Shown here: positions 1 through 13,264 of the stretch, one piece after another | Layout: every line of letters begins with the position of its first letter | Numbering within the stretch: position 1 is the first letter of the stretch | DNA from: Cruorifilaria tuberocauda | Lineage: Eukaryota > Nematoda > Chromadorea > Rhabditida > Onchocercidae | Direction: 5' to 3' | DNA: 64,000 nucleotides | Assembly: GCA_013365365.1 (NCBI GenBank) | Contig: JABVXU010000217.1 | Span: forward strand, 1 to 64,000 | The notes under the pieces: generated by a model | Told to the model about the DNA's origin: nothing | What the model saw: only the letters and a program-made list of their open reading frames with translations | Databases searched by the model: none | Position numbers and translations under genes: made by a program

Positions 1-851
1 TGTATTATTTAGAAGTATGATCTGCTAATCTTCGTAACAATATGTAATTCGATATAAGCGTATGCAAATGTGAATGCGTCACCGTTAATTACCCATCCAT
101 CATTTCTCATCGAACGTTTACGCAGGTGTGATTTACTCGAGAAAACAACAAGGAAGAAGGTATTCCCACCTGAGTAACTTACCTATGTCAAGGTTATTGT
201 CCAATGTTAGCTTAATTTACGGATGTCTGCAGCTTAATGCTAAAAAAATTCTTCCATTAACCACTTCAAATGCAATCACTTAGACAAATATACTACCATA
301 TGCTTTACTTTTACTTACCTATCTGTTCTTTCCATCTAACAGGGGTCACAGTATGGGTCAAATAGGTCAACAATGAAATTATAGATTGCATTTAGTGGTG
401 GATTTTAAAAAGCTCTGAACTTTTTCTAAATATTCCAATTACTCTAACTCTTTTTTGAGGATCACCGAATGGCGCAACGAATAGTTTGATGGAATTAATC
501 TTTGTCCAAGTTGGAAAAAGTTGAATAAAGTAATGACTCTAGGAAGTGGGCACTATTCAGAAGCACTCATCGGTCACTTGTAAATGATAGTAAAAAATGC
601 TTTCGGCTTCAGATTACTCAATTCTTCAGAGTTGAATTAATTAAAGTGCTAAAGTTGAATGACCAGGTGTCACTCAGGTATTGCATCATTTATAGAGCCA
701 CTAGCTGCACTGTTCAACCTTTCGGCTACTATTACCGTAATCCTCAAGTGATGCGCTATTGTCGCACCCACTCATTTTCATTAACAGTGCTTCCCCAATT
801 TGAGAATTGAAATCTTTCAAAAGTACATTTTATTCTGTAAAGTATAACAAT

Positions 852-937
852 GTGATGCTGATAGTGATAATGATAGTGATAGTGATACTGATAGTGATAA
901 TGATAGTGATGGTAATAGTGATAATAACAATGATAGC
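852..937. repeat. GATAGT-type hexanucleotide tract
   Basis: Imperfect tandem GATAGT/GATAAT units. The same hexamer family recurs on the same strand at 51,388-51,890 and 53,995-54,190. Confidence 0.85.
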
Positions 938-1426
938 AATCCAAATATCGATAGTTTAACAAAACTTTCAAATATTTTTCTATTCAATAATTGATAAGAA
1001 CCAATTATACAGAAAAAGCGATTAGCAATTATCATTACTATACCCAATAATTAAAGTATAATATTAGATGGCCCGACCACTTAACCTTTCACATTTCTTT
1101 TATTTCAGTCAAAAATCACGTCTCCAACCGTCACGTACTATTTCCGTAACAATTAATATTCAACATAATCCTCAGGTCTGTCTTATCAGCCTTATCAGTT
1201 ATCAGTGATAATAGCACAAAAGGAAATCGTATAGGTACAGAATAGGCATAAAATTCACTTTTTCCTTGGATAAAACCGTTCGAATATTCGTTTTAACAAA
1301 GTATCAACGAAATTCTTCGCAGCAATTGCGATGAAAATTAGAAGCGACGAATTTCGCAACTGAAATTAATTTCTTAGGTAAATATATTCTCTTTTATTAG
1401 ATGAAATTTGCAACAAAATTACTCAT

Positions 1427-1444
1427 TCGATCGATCGATCGATC
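1427..1444. repeat. (TCGA)n run
   Basis: Four and a half perfect TCGA units, self-complementary, in noncoding DNA. Confidence 0.9.
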
Positions 1445-1713
1445 AATTTTTAGAATCGCTGAAATTTAGATGAAATTCCGCCTGAATGACTGTTTACGAA
1501 TCGAAGTTTATTATTCTTTCAAATTAGTTAGTTAAGAACTTTTTTGAAAATAGAAGTTTCAAGAATTGAAATTCAAGAGATATTTACGTATACTCCCAGA
1601 AAAACACGTCCAAAGCGTATTTTGGACAGTTTACGCAATAATTGTAACTTTAAACTGATTTTGGACTTTATGACTGAATGATTGAATGAGATTTACTCTG
1701 TTTGCATAAAGAT

Positions 1714-2188
1714 TTATTTAATCAAGTCATATTTCTGCCTTATGGAGCAGTTCTTCGAGATTATGCAATGAACTCTGACCTGTGTCTGTGATGAAGATGG
1801 CGCAGGTGTGCATTTGGAGCGCTGTTCTTCCGCCATGTAGTGGTACTCGAACCTGTCAGCCATATCACGCAACCGACGAGCTATCATTGACGTGCTGAGT
1901 TGCATTCCTAAACTCAATTAAACTCATTTTAAAAGAGTAAATTTGCGAGTTATCTGATGAAAGAGAAGACAACAAACCGAGCGATGTTTGCATGGTAGCA
2001 TCCATGAATTCCGCTTTCCGTTCCGCTTCCGAGGCAGGAATGAATACGGAAATGTGATTGTTTATGGGAACGATCCGCGCGGTATCCGTCCCAATTGATT
2101 CAATGAAACTTGAAAGTATCGTTGTCCAACACGGAATATATCCTAGCGGTGAAGGAAATTTCTCAACAAATAGCGCCGTGCATAACAT
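1714..2188 (-). CDS. egl-1: Candidate BH3-only cell-death activator, EGL-1-like
   Basis: Two-exon minus-strand model: exon 1 2188-1978, intron 1977-1908 (70 nt), exon 2 1907-1714, giving 134 aa. The start ATG directly follows a TTTCAG acceptor, so the exon may be trans-spliced or have an upstream 5' UTR exon. The donor is G|GTTTGT and the acceptor TTTAG; the phase-1 junction rebuilds GGA and joins the two frames. Residues 78-94 read MIARRLRDMADRFEYHY, which fits the BH3 pattern (hydrophobic, x3, Leu, x2, hydrophobic, Gly/Ala, Asp, x, hydrophobic) with I79, L83, M86, A87, D88 and F90; it resembles Bim and Puma BH3 helices. No other Bcl-2 homology region is seen. In C. elegans EGL-1 (about 100 aa or less) the BH3 helix binds CED-9 and releases CED-4. 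The locus is GC-richer than its surroundings. The 3' end is unsure: a good donor (ACACAG|GTCAGA, exon edge 1780) could lead to another last exon. An AATAAA overlaps the modelled stop. The motif is seen; function and name are inference. Confidence 0.55.
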
Positions 2189-2532
2189 CTGAAATGCATT
2201 CAATTTGCGCAAGCGGTAAATGATCAGGAAGAATGCGTGCAATTCCGGAAATCTCGATAAATTGCGTGATTGATAGAATTTGCATGTAAATAACTTTTCA
2301 TAATAGAGCTTCTAATTTGACGCAATTCTCTTGAGTAACTTTAAAAAGTTGCAGGAAGTTAATCCGGAATTTATTGTTTACGGATAGATTCTTAAAATTC
2401 TGTTTGTGATGATCGGAAAATGGATTTGTCTACTTTTAATTTTTGTTTTATGGTTTGTAACTCTTTTATTTTTTTTTTGCGGAATGATTTTTGATAATAT
2501 TTTAAAGTCAAATAATAACTACAATTACTTAG

Positions 2533-2659
2533 TAACTTTAACTCAAATTAAAGTAATCTGGTGAAACTTTAACTCAAATTAAAGTAATATAGTGAAACTT
2601 AACTCAAATTAAAGTAATCTGGTGAAACTTTAACTCAAATGAAAATGAACTGGTGAAAG
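2533..2659. repeat. 31 bp tandem repeat, about four copies
   Basis: Units built on AACTCAAATTAAAGTAATCT followed by GGTGAAACTTT; the last copy is diverged. Confidence 0.85.
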
Positions 2660-3016
2660 TAATTACCTGTTGAAGAAAAAGACAAACAATCAATCCATTA
2701 AATCAAATGACAAATTCTAAAAAAAAAATTAAACCTTTACAAATCTATTATTATCTACCGTATCATCATTTAACGAAGATAGGAAACCACATTAGCTTAT
2801 AAGCTTTCAATGGAATAATCCAAGAAGGTAAATGAAGGGCAATGAGTAAGTACCAATAAATACAACCTGATGTTATCGGTAAATGAGGATCAACTACCGG
2901 ATCACGACAGTGATGCTCCACCCCAATTGTAATGCGGTATTGAGTAGTTCTAATGCGCCAAATTAATGTTCATCACGAATGAGAAGATTGAATAGATGGA
3001 ACTCCAGATTCCACCC

Positions 3017-3083
3017 TATTCTTCCTTCTCCAATCCCTTCCTCTCTTTTCCTTTCCTCCCCTCCCATCCTCCATCCTCTCTTT
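3017..3083. repeat. Polypyrimidine tract (plus strand)
   Basis: About 67 nt almost wholly C and T (CTTCC, CTCTC and CCTCCC motifs) in an otherwise AT-rich area, roughly 0.8 kb 5' of the egl-1-like gene, where it reads as polypurine on the coding strand. Function unknown. Confidence 0.7.
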
Positions 3084-3299
3084 ACAACAATACTAATTGA
3101 GAGGGTCTAACAATTATGCACCTGGCAACCGGAAAGACTGATTATTTTTCAGGAGTTGCAAGGAAGTAATTATCAATGAATGGAATAGGTACGGATCGTG
3201 TACCGTATAGTGTATTGTTGATGATTAACAAAGTTATATTATTACTGATTTGGAGTTTAATTGAGGAAATAATTTGGAATTGAAATTTAGTTTCAATTA

Positions 3300-3860
3300 A
3301 TTAGTTAAATATAATATCGTTTATATAATTTCATAGTATATTACAATTTTAAAAATATATTTAGTTTAATTAATTTATTAATTTAATTTCATATTATTAG
3401 TGATAGTAATTGATCTAATATTTATAATATCGTTTATTTAATTTCCTATTATTATTCAATTTTAGAAATATATTTAATTTAATTATTTATTAATTTAATT
3501 TCATATTATTAGTAATAATAGTTATAATCCAATATTTATAATATCGTTCATTTAATTTCTTATTATTATTCAATTTTAGAAATATATTTAATTTAATTAA
3601 TTTATTAATTTAATTTCATATTAATAGTAATAGTAATTAATTCAATATTTATAATATCGTTTATTTAATTTCCTATTATTATTCAATTTTAAAAATATAT
3701 TTGATTTAATTAATTTTAATTTGTTATTAATTAATTTGTTAATTTAATTCAATGTTATTAATAATAATAATTAATTTAATATTTATAATTTATTATAAAT
3801 CAATTTTAAAAATATATTTAATTAATTTATCAATTTAATTTAATTTAATATTATTAGTAA
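3300..3860. repeat. 113 bp diverged tandem repeat, at least four copies
   Basis: The landmark AATATCGTT recurs at 3313, 3426, 3540 and 3653, spacings of 113-114 bp. The units are otherwise AT-only. Confidence 0.85.
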
Positions 3861-4439
3861 TTGATAAATTGACAATTGATTGATTAATTGATCTTGATTG
3901 ATAAAAATTTTCAATCTTTCCTCCACTTCTTTTACTTATTGTTCTTCTATCCTAGAATAATTCCTAATTATTTCTTCATTATTAACCTTCACTTTCATTT
4001 CAGGGACGGATGGATCTTCTAAATTACCTGGGGTCAAATGAATCATCTTTAAATCACTGAATGTTATGTGAAAATTCGGTAAAAATAATTAATATTTTAT
4101 CATTAGAAATTTTACAATATTTGACATTTAATAATTTTTCAAATATATTTTGAAATGCAAAAGAATAATTATTTAAATCCATAATTAATTGGATTTCAAA
4201 AGTTTTAAAGATAGGAGAGCAAGGAATTGAAAGTATCCTTTCATAAAGAAAACTTTCTTTAAAAACAAAAGCTTGAAATTATCAAAGTTACTCGATTGCT
4301 ACAGAAATGTAAAAAAAAACAATTGTGGATCAAATGAACATTATTCAATTTTAGGCTTCTTATTATCCAATTTCAGGTTTCCATAGGATAAAATGTGCCA
4401 TAATATGGTAGAATTGAATTTTAGAATGTTGCAAGCAAT

Positions 4440-4800
4440 CTGAATCGGATTTGATACTGAAAATAAAATTGAATCTCAAAGTATCATAATTACTTCAATG
4501 CAATTTAATAAATTCATAAGAATACTCAAGTACAAAATTAATATACTCGATAATAATCGTAATAAAAAATAAAAAACAACTTAAAAATCATGATATTTCA
4601 ATCAAACTACCAATTGTTTTTGCATAAGTTAAAATTGAATCAAATATATCATAAATATTTTAATATAATTTAATAATTTCATAAGAATACTTAAGTGCAA
4701 AATTAAAATACTCGGAAATAATCGTAATAAAAAATAAGAAACTACTCAAAAATCATGATATTTCAATCAAACTAACAATTATTTTTGCATAATTAAAAAA
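4440..4800. repeat. 165 bp direct duplication
   Basis: Two adjacent diverged copies sharing CATAAGAATACT (4515 and 4680), AATAATCGTAATAAAAAATA and AAAATCATGATATTTCAATC at an offset of 165 bp. Confidence 0.85.
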
Positions 4801-5929
4801 AAATTTAATTCATAATTAATTTCTCATCAAATATGTTTAGGAATTTAAGTTTAGGAATGTAACATTCAGTAACAAAGTATGATAACTATTAATTTTAAAT
4901 GAATTAATAATTCCAAGCTGTATTAATATGCTATAAATGGATAAGCATAGGTAGCATAGGATTAAATCGTTTACACAATTAGCTTGTAGTTGTAATTGAA
5001 AGAAGCCGCCGACAGGAAGTAATCGAATTGGTATTTCCTGGAAGGGTTAAAGGTTAATCCATACTGCGGAAGCATTCTCTTATTTGAATAACGCTGCAAT
5101 TACTAATCGGTATATGGATCAGCTATTTATCCGGTATACCAATTTTTTTTTTTTTTTGTTTGATTAGCAATGATAACCGGATGTGGAATTAAAGTATTTA
5201 CTGTAATACTCAGAAGTTAATGGAAATTTTTGTTTAATTTCCGCTTTCATCTTAAATTATCATGCAAACTTAAGTCAGTCAAGAAGATTATGCCAAAAAT
5301 TTTTTGCTAAAAATTTAATTTAATTAAACAAATATCTAATTTAATTAATATTTGGTTTAATGAACTATCAATTAATTATTCGTTCAATTTATTATATAGC
5401 TAGCGATTAATTCTATAATTCTATAATATTTATAATTTCATTTCAAATTTTATAATTCTATTCCAAATTCCATAATTCTATAATTTCCAATAAATTAAAT
5501 TTTATATTCACCATAAAATGAATTGGAAAATTTACTCTATTTTTGATCTGTAAAGAGTAATCGGAAATGAATTTCGGGTAAATTTTTAAATATTTAAGTT
5601 CATTTGGTTTAATTATTTAATTCAAGTTTTCAATTCGATTCAATTCGATATAACTCAATTCGACAACTCGATTACTTAATTTAAATTAATTTACTCATTC
5701 ATTTTTAATTTAATTACCTGCTTGATTTGCTGAAAGGAAAATGTTAGATTTATGGATCGATTTGATTTTCGTTTTCTTTTTTTGAATTAAATAACCTTTA
5801 TGAAAAAAATAAACTATTTGAAAAAAAGAATGAAAATTAAATTCAAACAAATGCATATAAATTTTTTCCAAAATATTTTTTCTTTTTCTTTTTATAAAGA
5901 ATTTCAGTAAAAAAAAGAAATCAAATAAT

Positions 5930-6790
5930 TAAATATACTATGATTTGAAATTGATAATCATGATTGAGAATTGATAATAATAACTGATAATTGATAATAA
6001 TAACTGAGAATTGAGAGTCATAATTAAAAATTGATAACCATAGTTGAAAACTGATAATCATAATGAAGAAAACTGATAATGAAAATTGATAATCATTATT
6101 TAAAATTCATAATCGTAACTGAAAATTGATAATCATAATTTAAGATTCATAATCAAAAATTCACAATTGATAACCATAATTGCGAATTGATAATCATAAT
6201 TGAGAATTGACAATAATAACTGATAATTGATAATAATAACTGAGAAATGATAATAACTGAGAATTGATAATTATAATTGAGAACTGATAATAATAACTAA
6301 TAATTGATAATAATAACTGATAATTGATAATAATAACTGATAATTGATAATCACAATTGAGAACTAATAATAATAACCGAGAATTGATAATTATAATTGA
6401 GAACTGATAATAATAACTGATGATTGATAATGATAACTGAGAAATGATAATAACTGAGAATTGATAATAATAACTGAGAAATGATAATAACTGAGAATTG
6501 ATAATAATAACTGAGAAATGATAATAACTGAGAATTGATAATTATAATTGAGAACTGATAATAATAACTGATAATTGATAATCACAATTGAGAACTAATA
6601 ATAATAACTGAGAATTGATAATTATAATTGAGAACTGATAATAATAACTGATAATTGATAATGATAACTGAGAAATGATAATAACTGAGAATTGATAATA
6701 ATAACTGAGAATTGATAATAATAACTGAGAACTGATAATAATAACTGAGAATTGATAATCATAATTAAGAATTGATAATCATAAAATATA
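5930..6790. repeat. Short-unit tandem array, TGATAATAATAACTGAGAAT type
   Basis: About 0.85 kb of roughly 19-21 nt units (AATTGATAATAATAACTGAG with variants) and a higher-order pattern. It creates two spurious minus-strand open frames (6391-6585, 6622-6804). Confidence 0.9.
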
Positions 6791-7811
6791 ATCAAAATTA
6801 ACAATCCGAATTGAAAATTGTTGATTCATATATACATACATACATATAAATCAACCTAAAATGCAACAAAAACCTATTTAACTAAAATCTTTTAAAAATA
6901 GACATTTATTGGTTAGCTAATAAAGCTATTAAGCATTCTAATAATTTAAGTTGATTTATATTTATTTATAAAATTTTCAAATATCAATTAATCATCTAGC
7001 CATTAACATATCCATTCCGGCTGAAATAAACATTTATTGCTTGGCAAACAAAGTTTTCCAATAATTCAACTTGATTTCATTCAACTTTCAAAATAACAAT
7101 TAATTTATCCATTAGCATAACACATTCCATTCCACTTGTGTTTTTTTCCATTTTCCGCTTTTCCGTTTTTCCGTTACATAATAAAATTCCGGAATTACGA
7201 CGAGAATTATTTACATTTCAATTAGTTTCCATTATTATAAATTTGTTAGATGGGTGACATTTGGTGCAATGTTCGTGTCAATCAATTAGTCTTATTTAAG
7301 AACCATAAACAATACATTGAGTTAATGCTACCACTTCTTCAGTTGCACCTGCTTCTTCCGGTTTCTAGCCTGATCATTTCTGGTTCTTCGATATTTTTAA
7401 CCTTGTAATAAACGGTATGCTTCACTGATTACTGTAGTGCAATAAATAAATTAAAAAAAAAAAAAAACTAAAGTAAGCAATTTAATTAGGTAAGTAATTC
7501 TTTCTTCGTGCTTCATTGATTAATTGAAATAAATGCATTATTACTATTATTATGATTATGATTATGATTATTATGATTAGCTGTAAGAAGCTTAATTGTT
7601 ATTATCAAATTAATCCAATCATTTTAAAACCACTAATTTTTATGTGTAGCAATAAAAATTTTTTGCTTTAACAATTGGCTAATCTTTAAGGAAGGCTAAT
7701 ATATTTCAGAATTTTTAAATAAGCCAATAATAGCTACTTATTTTATTGATTCTAATTTTATTCCGGTAAATATTTGCGAGTGAAATATTGGAGAAGTTTT
7801 AATGAATTATC

Positions 7812-8150
7812 CGGAATATTTGGTTCAGGAAGGTAAAAAATTTTTCCCGCATTCATACATATTTAATGCTAATTAATTTTATCACTTAAAAAATAAATTT
7901 TATTTTTCATATGCAATGTTTTATTTCAGGAATTGCGGAATTCCGGATTTTGAATTCATTGGTATAAGGAAATTTTGAAATATCTAATTGTTTGATTTAG
8001 GAAGATAAAAAATTTTTCCCGCATTCATACATATTTAATGCTAATTAATTTTATCACTTAAAAAATAAATTTTGTTTTTCATATGCAATGTTTTATTTCA
8101 GGAATTGCAGAATTCCGGAATTTGAATTTATTGATATCGAGATAAATCCG
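7812..8150. repeat. 172 bp direct duplication
   Basis: Two adjacent copies with landmark TTTTTCCCGCATTCATACAT at 7841 and 8013. Both end in TTATTTCAGGAATTGC followed by AATTCCGG; only a few substitutions separate them. Confidence 0.92.
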
Positions 8151-10333
8151 GAAATTTCAGCTCTGATTTTAGATGACCAGTATTGATATGTATAATTTAT
8201 AAACAATAAGCAATGAATACTATTGTATGCTTCAGCCATACTTATTGTTGATAAAGTAAGTGTAAATGGAATGAAATTAGCTGAAAATGAAACTAAACAA
8301 ATAGTAAAAGTGCAAATGACCAGGTGGGGTCACTTCATGTGATTTCCCTTCCTTCCACAATCCTTCAACAATATAATGATAATGATCGAGAAGAGGTCAA
8401 CAATGGATGATGATAAGTACCATAACCATAATCATAACAAATATCTCAATTTTCTTCAACAGATTATCTCGTCTTATCCTCATTTACACACAACTTAATA
8501 CCATATGAAATGAAAAAGAAAAAATCCATTTTCAGGTCAATCTTATCAATTAGCAAAATTAAAATTGTCATGCAAAAAAAGAAAAAAAAAACAACAAATG
8601 ATGAATTCCGGAAAATCAGGAAATCATTATTAATTATTATCAATTCATCAATTAATAGTTATCATTATTATCAATTAAAATATAGTATTATTTATTAATA
8701 TAAAACTCACATTACTTTAGCAATTATACGATAAAAAGTAAATTTTAATCATTTCGATAGGTGATATTTATACGATAATTGAATTTTTTGTACTTATCGT
8801 ATTCTTTTATAAATCAATTTTTTATTTGGTAATTTGCATATTAAGATTCATGTATTAATTAATCAAAATTCACTAGTTTAAGTCATTTTCACAGCTAATT
8901 ATCTTCTAAACATGGGAATTAAATTAGGTCATCGATTAGATTCATATCTTATAACCTGTATTTATTTACCTGTATTCAACAAAATTGTAGATTACTGTAG
9001 TCATTTGAGGTGTGAAAAAGGTATAATTGCTTAGAAATGTAGTATTTTGTCTAATGATGACCTTTTTGATAATACAATCTCTATTGAACCAATTCATTGC
9101 TCGTATTGTAATTGTATGAATTATGAATGAGAATAAGATTTGAGTAATTACTTAGATTCAGTTTACATTTAATTTGTAGTTTAGGTATAGAGGTAAAATC
9201 TGTCGACGAACAACAAAAGTTCATTCAAAAATTTAATTCCATCGATATATAATTATTATTATTATCATAATTTCCTCATAATAATTTACTACTTGAACTT
9301 TGTTGAACTTTGTTTATCGTTATTTCTTGACAGATAATTAGTTTTGGGAAATGTTTAGAAGATTTGAAAATTAATAAGTTATTTAAAAAAATATATATAT
9401 ATATACTTTAAAATTGAAAAATAAAAGGATAGATATAGGATGAAAGCTTGCAAAAAATTATTGTATAAAAATGTTGAAATTATTTATTTTAATAAATGAC
9501 GTAATGCTAATTGATTTGTTCATGTTGAAACATCGCTGACTTTTGACCTTCATTACCTTATCGTTTTATATAAAATGCGTTAATTTTTGGGATTGAAATT
9601 ATACAATTTAAAAATGAAAAATGAAATGATATTAAATAATCAACTTTCATGCATAGACACAATTCCTTATTTCAACTTTATAGAAATTTAAAATTAAGTA
9701 AATTAAGTAATTGCAAAGGTGAAGGTAAATTACAGCAAAGTTAGAAATAAGTTGAATTTCTGATAATGGAAGATAATAAATAATTAAATAATGATAAAAT
9801 TTATGAAAATATGAAGGAAATGTAAAGTCCGAAATACTTTTTTTTTTAAAAATAGAAATTTATTTCAATACTATTTATTTTGTTAAATTGAAATTTATTC
9901 CGATATGAAATTATTTCAGTAATTATGTTTCAAATTTATTTCGCAAAAATGCTTAATTATGATAGAATGAATGAAATATTGAAAAAGAGTAATTTTATAC
10001 TTGAATAAATTTCAATTAAAAAAGAATAATCCAAACTGAATATTATAATATTTATAATGAAATAAGTTTTAATTAATCATTTATTAGGTTTATAAACAAA
10101 TGAAAAGAAATGATTTAGGTTTATATAAGTATTTCTACGATTTTTAATTATTCTTTTCATGCTAATTAGGATAGGTATTTTCTAATCAAATAGAAATATT
10201 TGTTTAAATACAATAAATTCAAAAGGTTAAAAAAGTTATTTGTTTAAATATAATAAATTCAAGAGGTCTAAAAAGAATGAAAACCTTAAATGTTCAATTT
10301 ACATTTTTTTTTCACATTACACTCACTAAACTA

Positions 10334-10630
10334 AATATTATCATTTGAATAGATTACGATAAATTACAGTAAAATTTTAATTATTACCGTTGAAAGAAAA
10401 AAGCGAACGGTATATCGATATATACTGTAATATAATATAATATATCATAATGGTATGACGTGATAATAATACAATAGAAAAAATATCATTTGAACAGATT
10501 ACGATAAATTACAGTAAAATTTTAATTATTACTGTTGAAAGAAAAAAGAGAACAGTATATCGATATATACTGTAATATAATATAATATATCATAATGGTA
10601 TGACGTGATAATAATACAATAGAAAAAAAA
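10334..10630. repeat. 145 bp tandem duplication
   Basis: Near-identical copies with AGATTACGATAAATTACAG at 10351 and 10496. Each contains TATATCGATATATACTGTAA and a GGTATGACGTGATAATAAT end. The few differences suggest a recent event. Confidence 0.93.
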
Positions 10631-13264
10631 AATTGCTATCAATCATTTCTTTTGAATAAAACGATAGATAATATTTCAGGTAAATCAAAAAAACAACAAC
10701 AACATATTATTCACTGCTAAAAAGAATACCGAAGAAATTGGTAATTTGAAACGTAAAGAGGCGGAAAAATGTACGAAGCGGAAAACGAAAAAAAAGAAAG
10801 GTTTAGCTAAAATAGAAAAAAGTACAATCTTAAAAAGGATAATCATAGGGTGGTGTAAAAAACAAAAACCTAAGCTCTAAGAAAGCTATCGTTTTTTTTT
10901 TTCCTCTTTGATTGGTTACTAAATTGCGTACGATATCAAATATCGTAACAATAGAGGACATGTCCTTAACATTGTCACCTTTCTTTATGAAGTACCTTTT
11001 ATTATTTACTCATCATATATATAAATTTTTTTTGTATGTTTATTTTACTCGCAATCAAATATGATTGCCGGCTTGATCAGAAGCACTTTTCTGATATGAT
11101 CAAAACAAAAGAAGAAGTCAAGTAGTTTGAGAAATTTGAAGTGTCAAGTAACTCTAAGATAGAGATGATTCAATCATTTATTTCGCTATCTTTGAAATTG
11201 AATAGTGATTTTTTTCCTTCGTTTGTTTTCTCTCGGTAAAACGGGGGAGTGAATTGCGGGGAATTGAATTGCGAGAGAAAATGATTCCTGCTAATTTTTA
11301 GCTTAAATGAAAAAAAAAATGAAGGAAATGAAAAAATTGTTTTACAATTTTTTTTATCATTTATCAATTTTATCACTTTGCTTTGCTTATTGCTCAAGTT
11401 TGTTAAATGATAACGAAATTACAAATTTGTTTTAATTTGAAAATTTAAACATTTAAAAAATTGGAAATAATAAAGACGATTTTAATTGATTGATAACTAT
11501 TATCAGTGATATTAAATTACGAAATTGTTGCATTTAAAATATTGGAAATAATAGAGATTAGTTGAAAAAAAAGTATATAGATTTGTGATAAGTTATCAAT
11601 GAAATTAAAGTACTAATATTAAAATTAATTATAATTAATTATTAAATAATTTCATATAGTTTCTGCATTTTTGATAAAATAATTTTAATTATCAAATTTT
11701 GATAATAACTTTGAATTAATATGATTTAAGTGATTTCAAATATCTTATAGTGCAATATTAACTTTACCATAAAATAAATTTAAAATGGATTAAAGTTTTG
11801 ACAATGTCACGGTTTTTTTCTCAATTGATTTATGATGACATTTGACCCATTTGATTGAACAATTATTTCGGTAATTAATCGATCCATTGCAATACAGTTA
11901 TTTATTACACAAATCATCCTGAACGGTACATTTCCGGATGTTTCGATGCTATTAGCAGTTCATTTCCATTAGTGGTTCTGAACTTTTGGTCTGGATGAAT
12001 TTTACGACGTACATTTTACAACTGGCTCAATACCGATTGCTTATTTATTCAGGTTAGCTCTTCCATTAATGGAAGAGGGATTAATCATCATTGTGATAAT
12101 AAAAACTTATAGAAAGATAATAAAAAAAAAAAAAAAAAACTATGTGATGGATTTAGATCAACAATAAACAAACTGATGAACTAATTAATCAGCTAATTAA
12201 TTATTGGTTAGATTAATTCCAGTTATTGATTAAATTAAGTGAATTTGTGTTAGGATTACTTGTTTTTAATTTCGAAAAAGATTTACAAGTAATCTACTTG
12301 TATGAAAGATTACAACATTTTCTTGTTTTTTTTTTATTAACTTTTATTACAATTAAATTTAATTAAATTAAAACTTGATTAAAATCAAACTATCAAGTTT
12401 AATGGTTCATTGATCAAGTTTAATTAAATTATAAAAAATGAAATAAGATAAAATCGAAATCAAATTAAATTAAATTGAAACTTAATCAATGGAACCAAAT
12501 TAAATTAAATTAAATTAAAACTTGATCAATGAAGTCAAATCAGTAAGCATGAAATTTATTACCTGAAATATCTCAAAGTATCAATTTATACTATCATAAC
12601 TTTAATAAACAATGAATATTAATTATTCAAAATAATAATTCATAGTATTACAGTAATGAATTTTTGATAATATCTTTTAAGATGGCAATTTGTAAGTAAT
12701 TAATTCTAATTAAAATAATTTTAAGCATTCTATTCCCGATAATTCTAAGCAAATAAAGCAATTTTAAGTAAAGTAACAATTCTGTACTTTGAATTAATTT
12801 GCTACAATAATTATTTACTGTAAAATTTTGCTATGATATAAATTTACATTGTTAAACATACAGCATAGCTATCCTATTACAACAAGTACAAGAAGGTGTA
12901 AAATTAGATTGTAAGCAAACAAAACGAAAAAAAGAAAGGATTGAATTTAATGTTGCGTTCAGGAATTGCCGGAAATAATAAAATACTTACAAATGGAGTA
13001 AGTAATATTTTCAATTATTTAGTGATATTGCGCAATTATTATTGATGCTATTGCATAATTCATGATATGACAAGATAGATAAAACATTTTTATTACAACG
13101 ATTCCAAAAAAAGTAATAATTGATTGCAGAAGAAGTAATTGAATACTGTTACAGCAAAGTAATCAAATACTGTAATTGGAATTTGCATCATAAAAGTTTT
13201 TTTTTTTCATCATTCATTTTTTTATATTCTGATATTTTATAAATGATTTGTTTATTATTTACAT

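Larger units (their letters stand above)
1..1713. other. Downstream flank of the egl-1-like gene, no gene seen
   Basis: AT-rich spacer with no coding exon I can support on either strand. It holds a GATAGT-type hexamer tract (852-937), a short TCGA run (1427-1444) and three CAGGTG/CACCTG E-boxes at 123-128, 167-172 and 664-669. The two minus-strand open frames over 756-1047 are translations of the hexamer tract (histidine/tyrosine or leucine/serine runs) and are not genes. Confidence 0.6.

Noticed and set aside
5930..6790. Regularly spaced short repeats resembling a CRISPR array
   Set aside because: The spacers are themselves repeats, units are AT-only and variable, and the sequence is eukaryotic.
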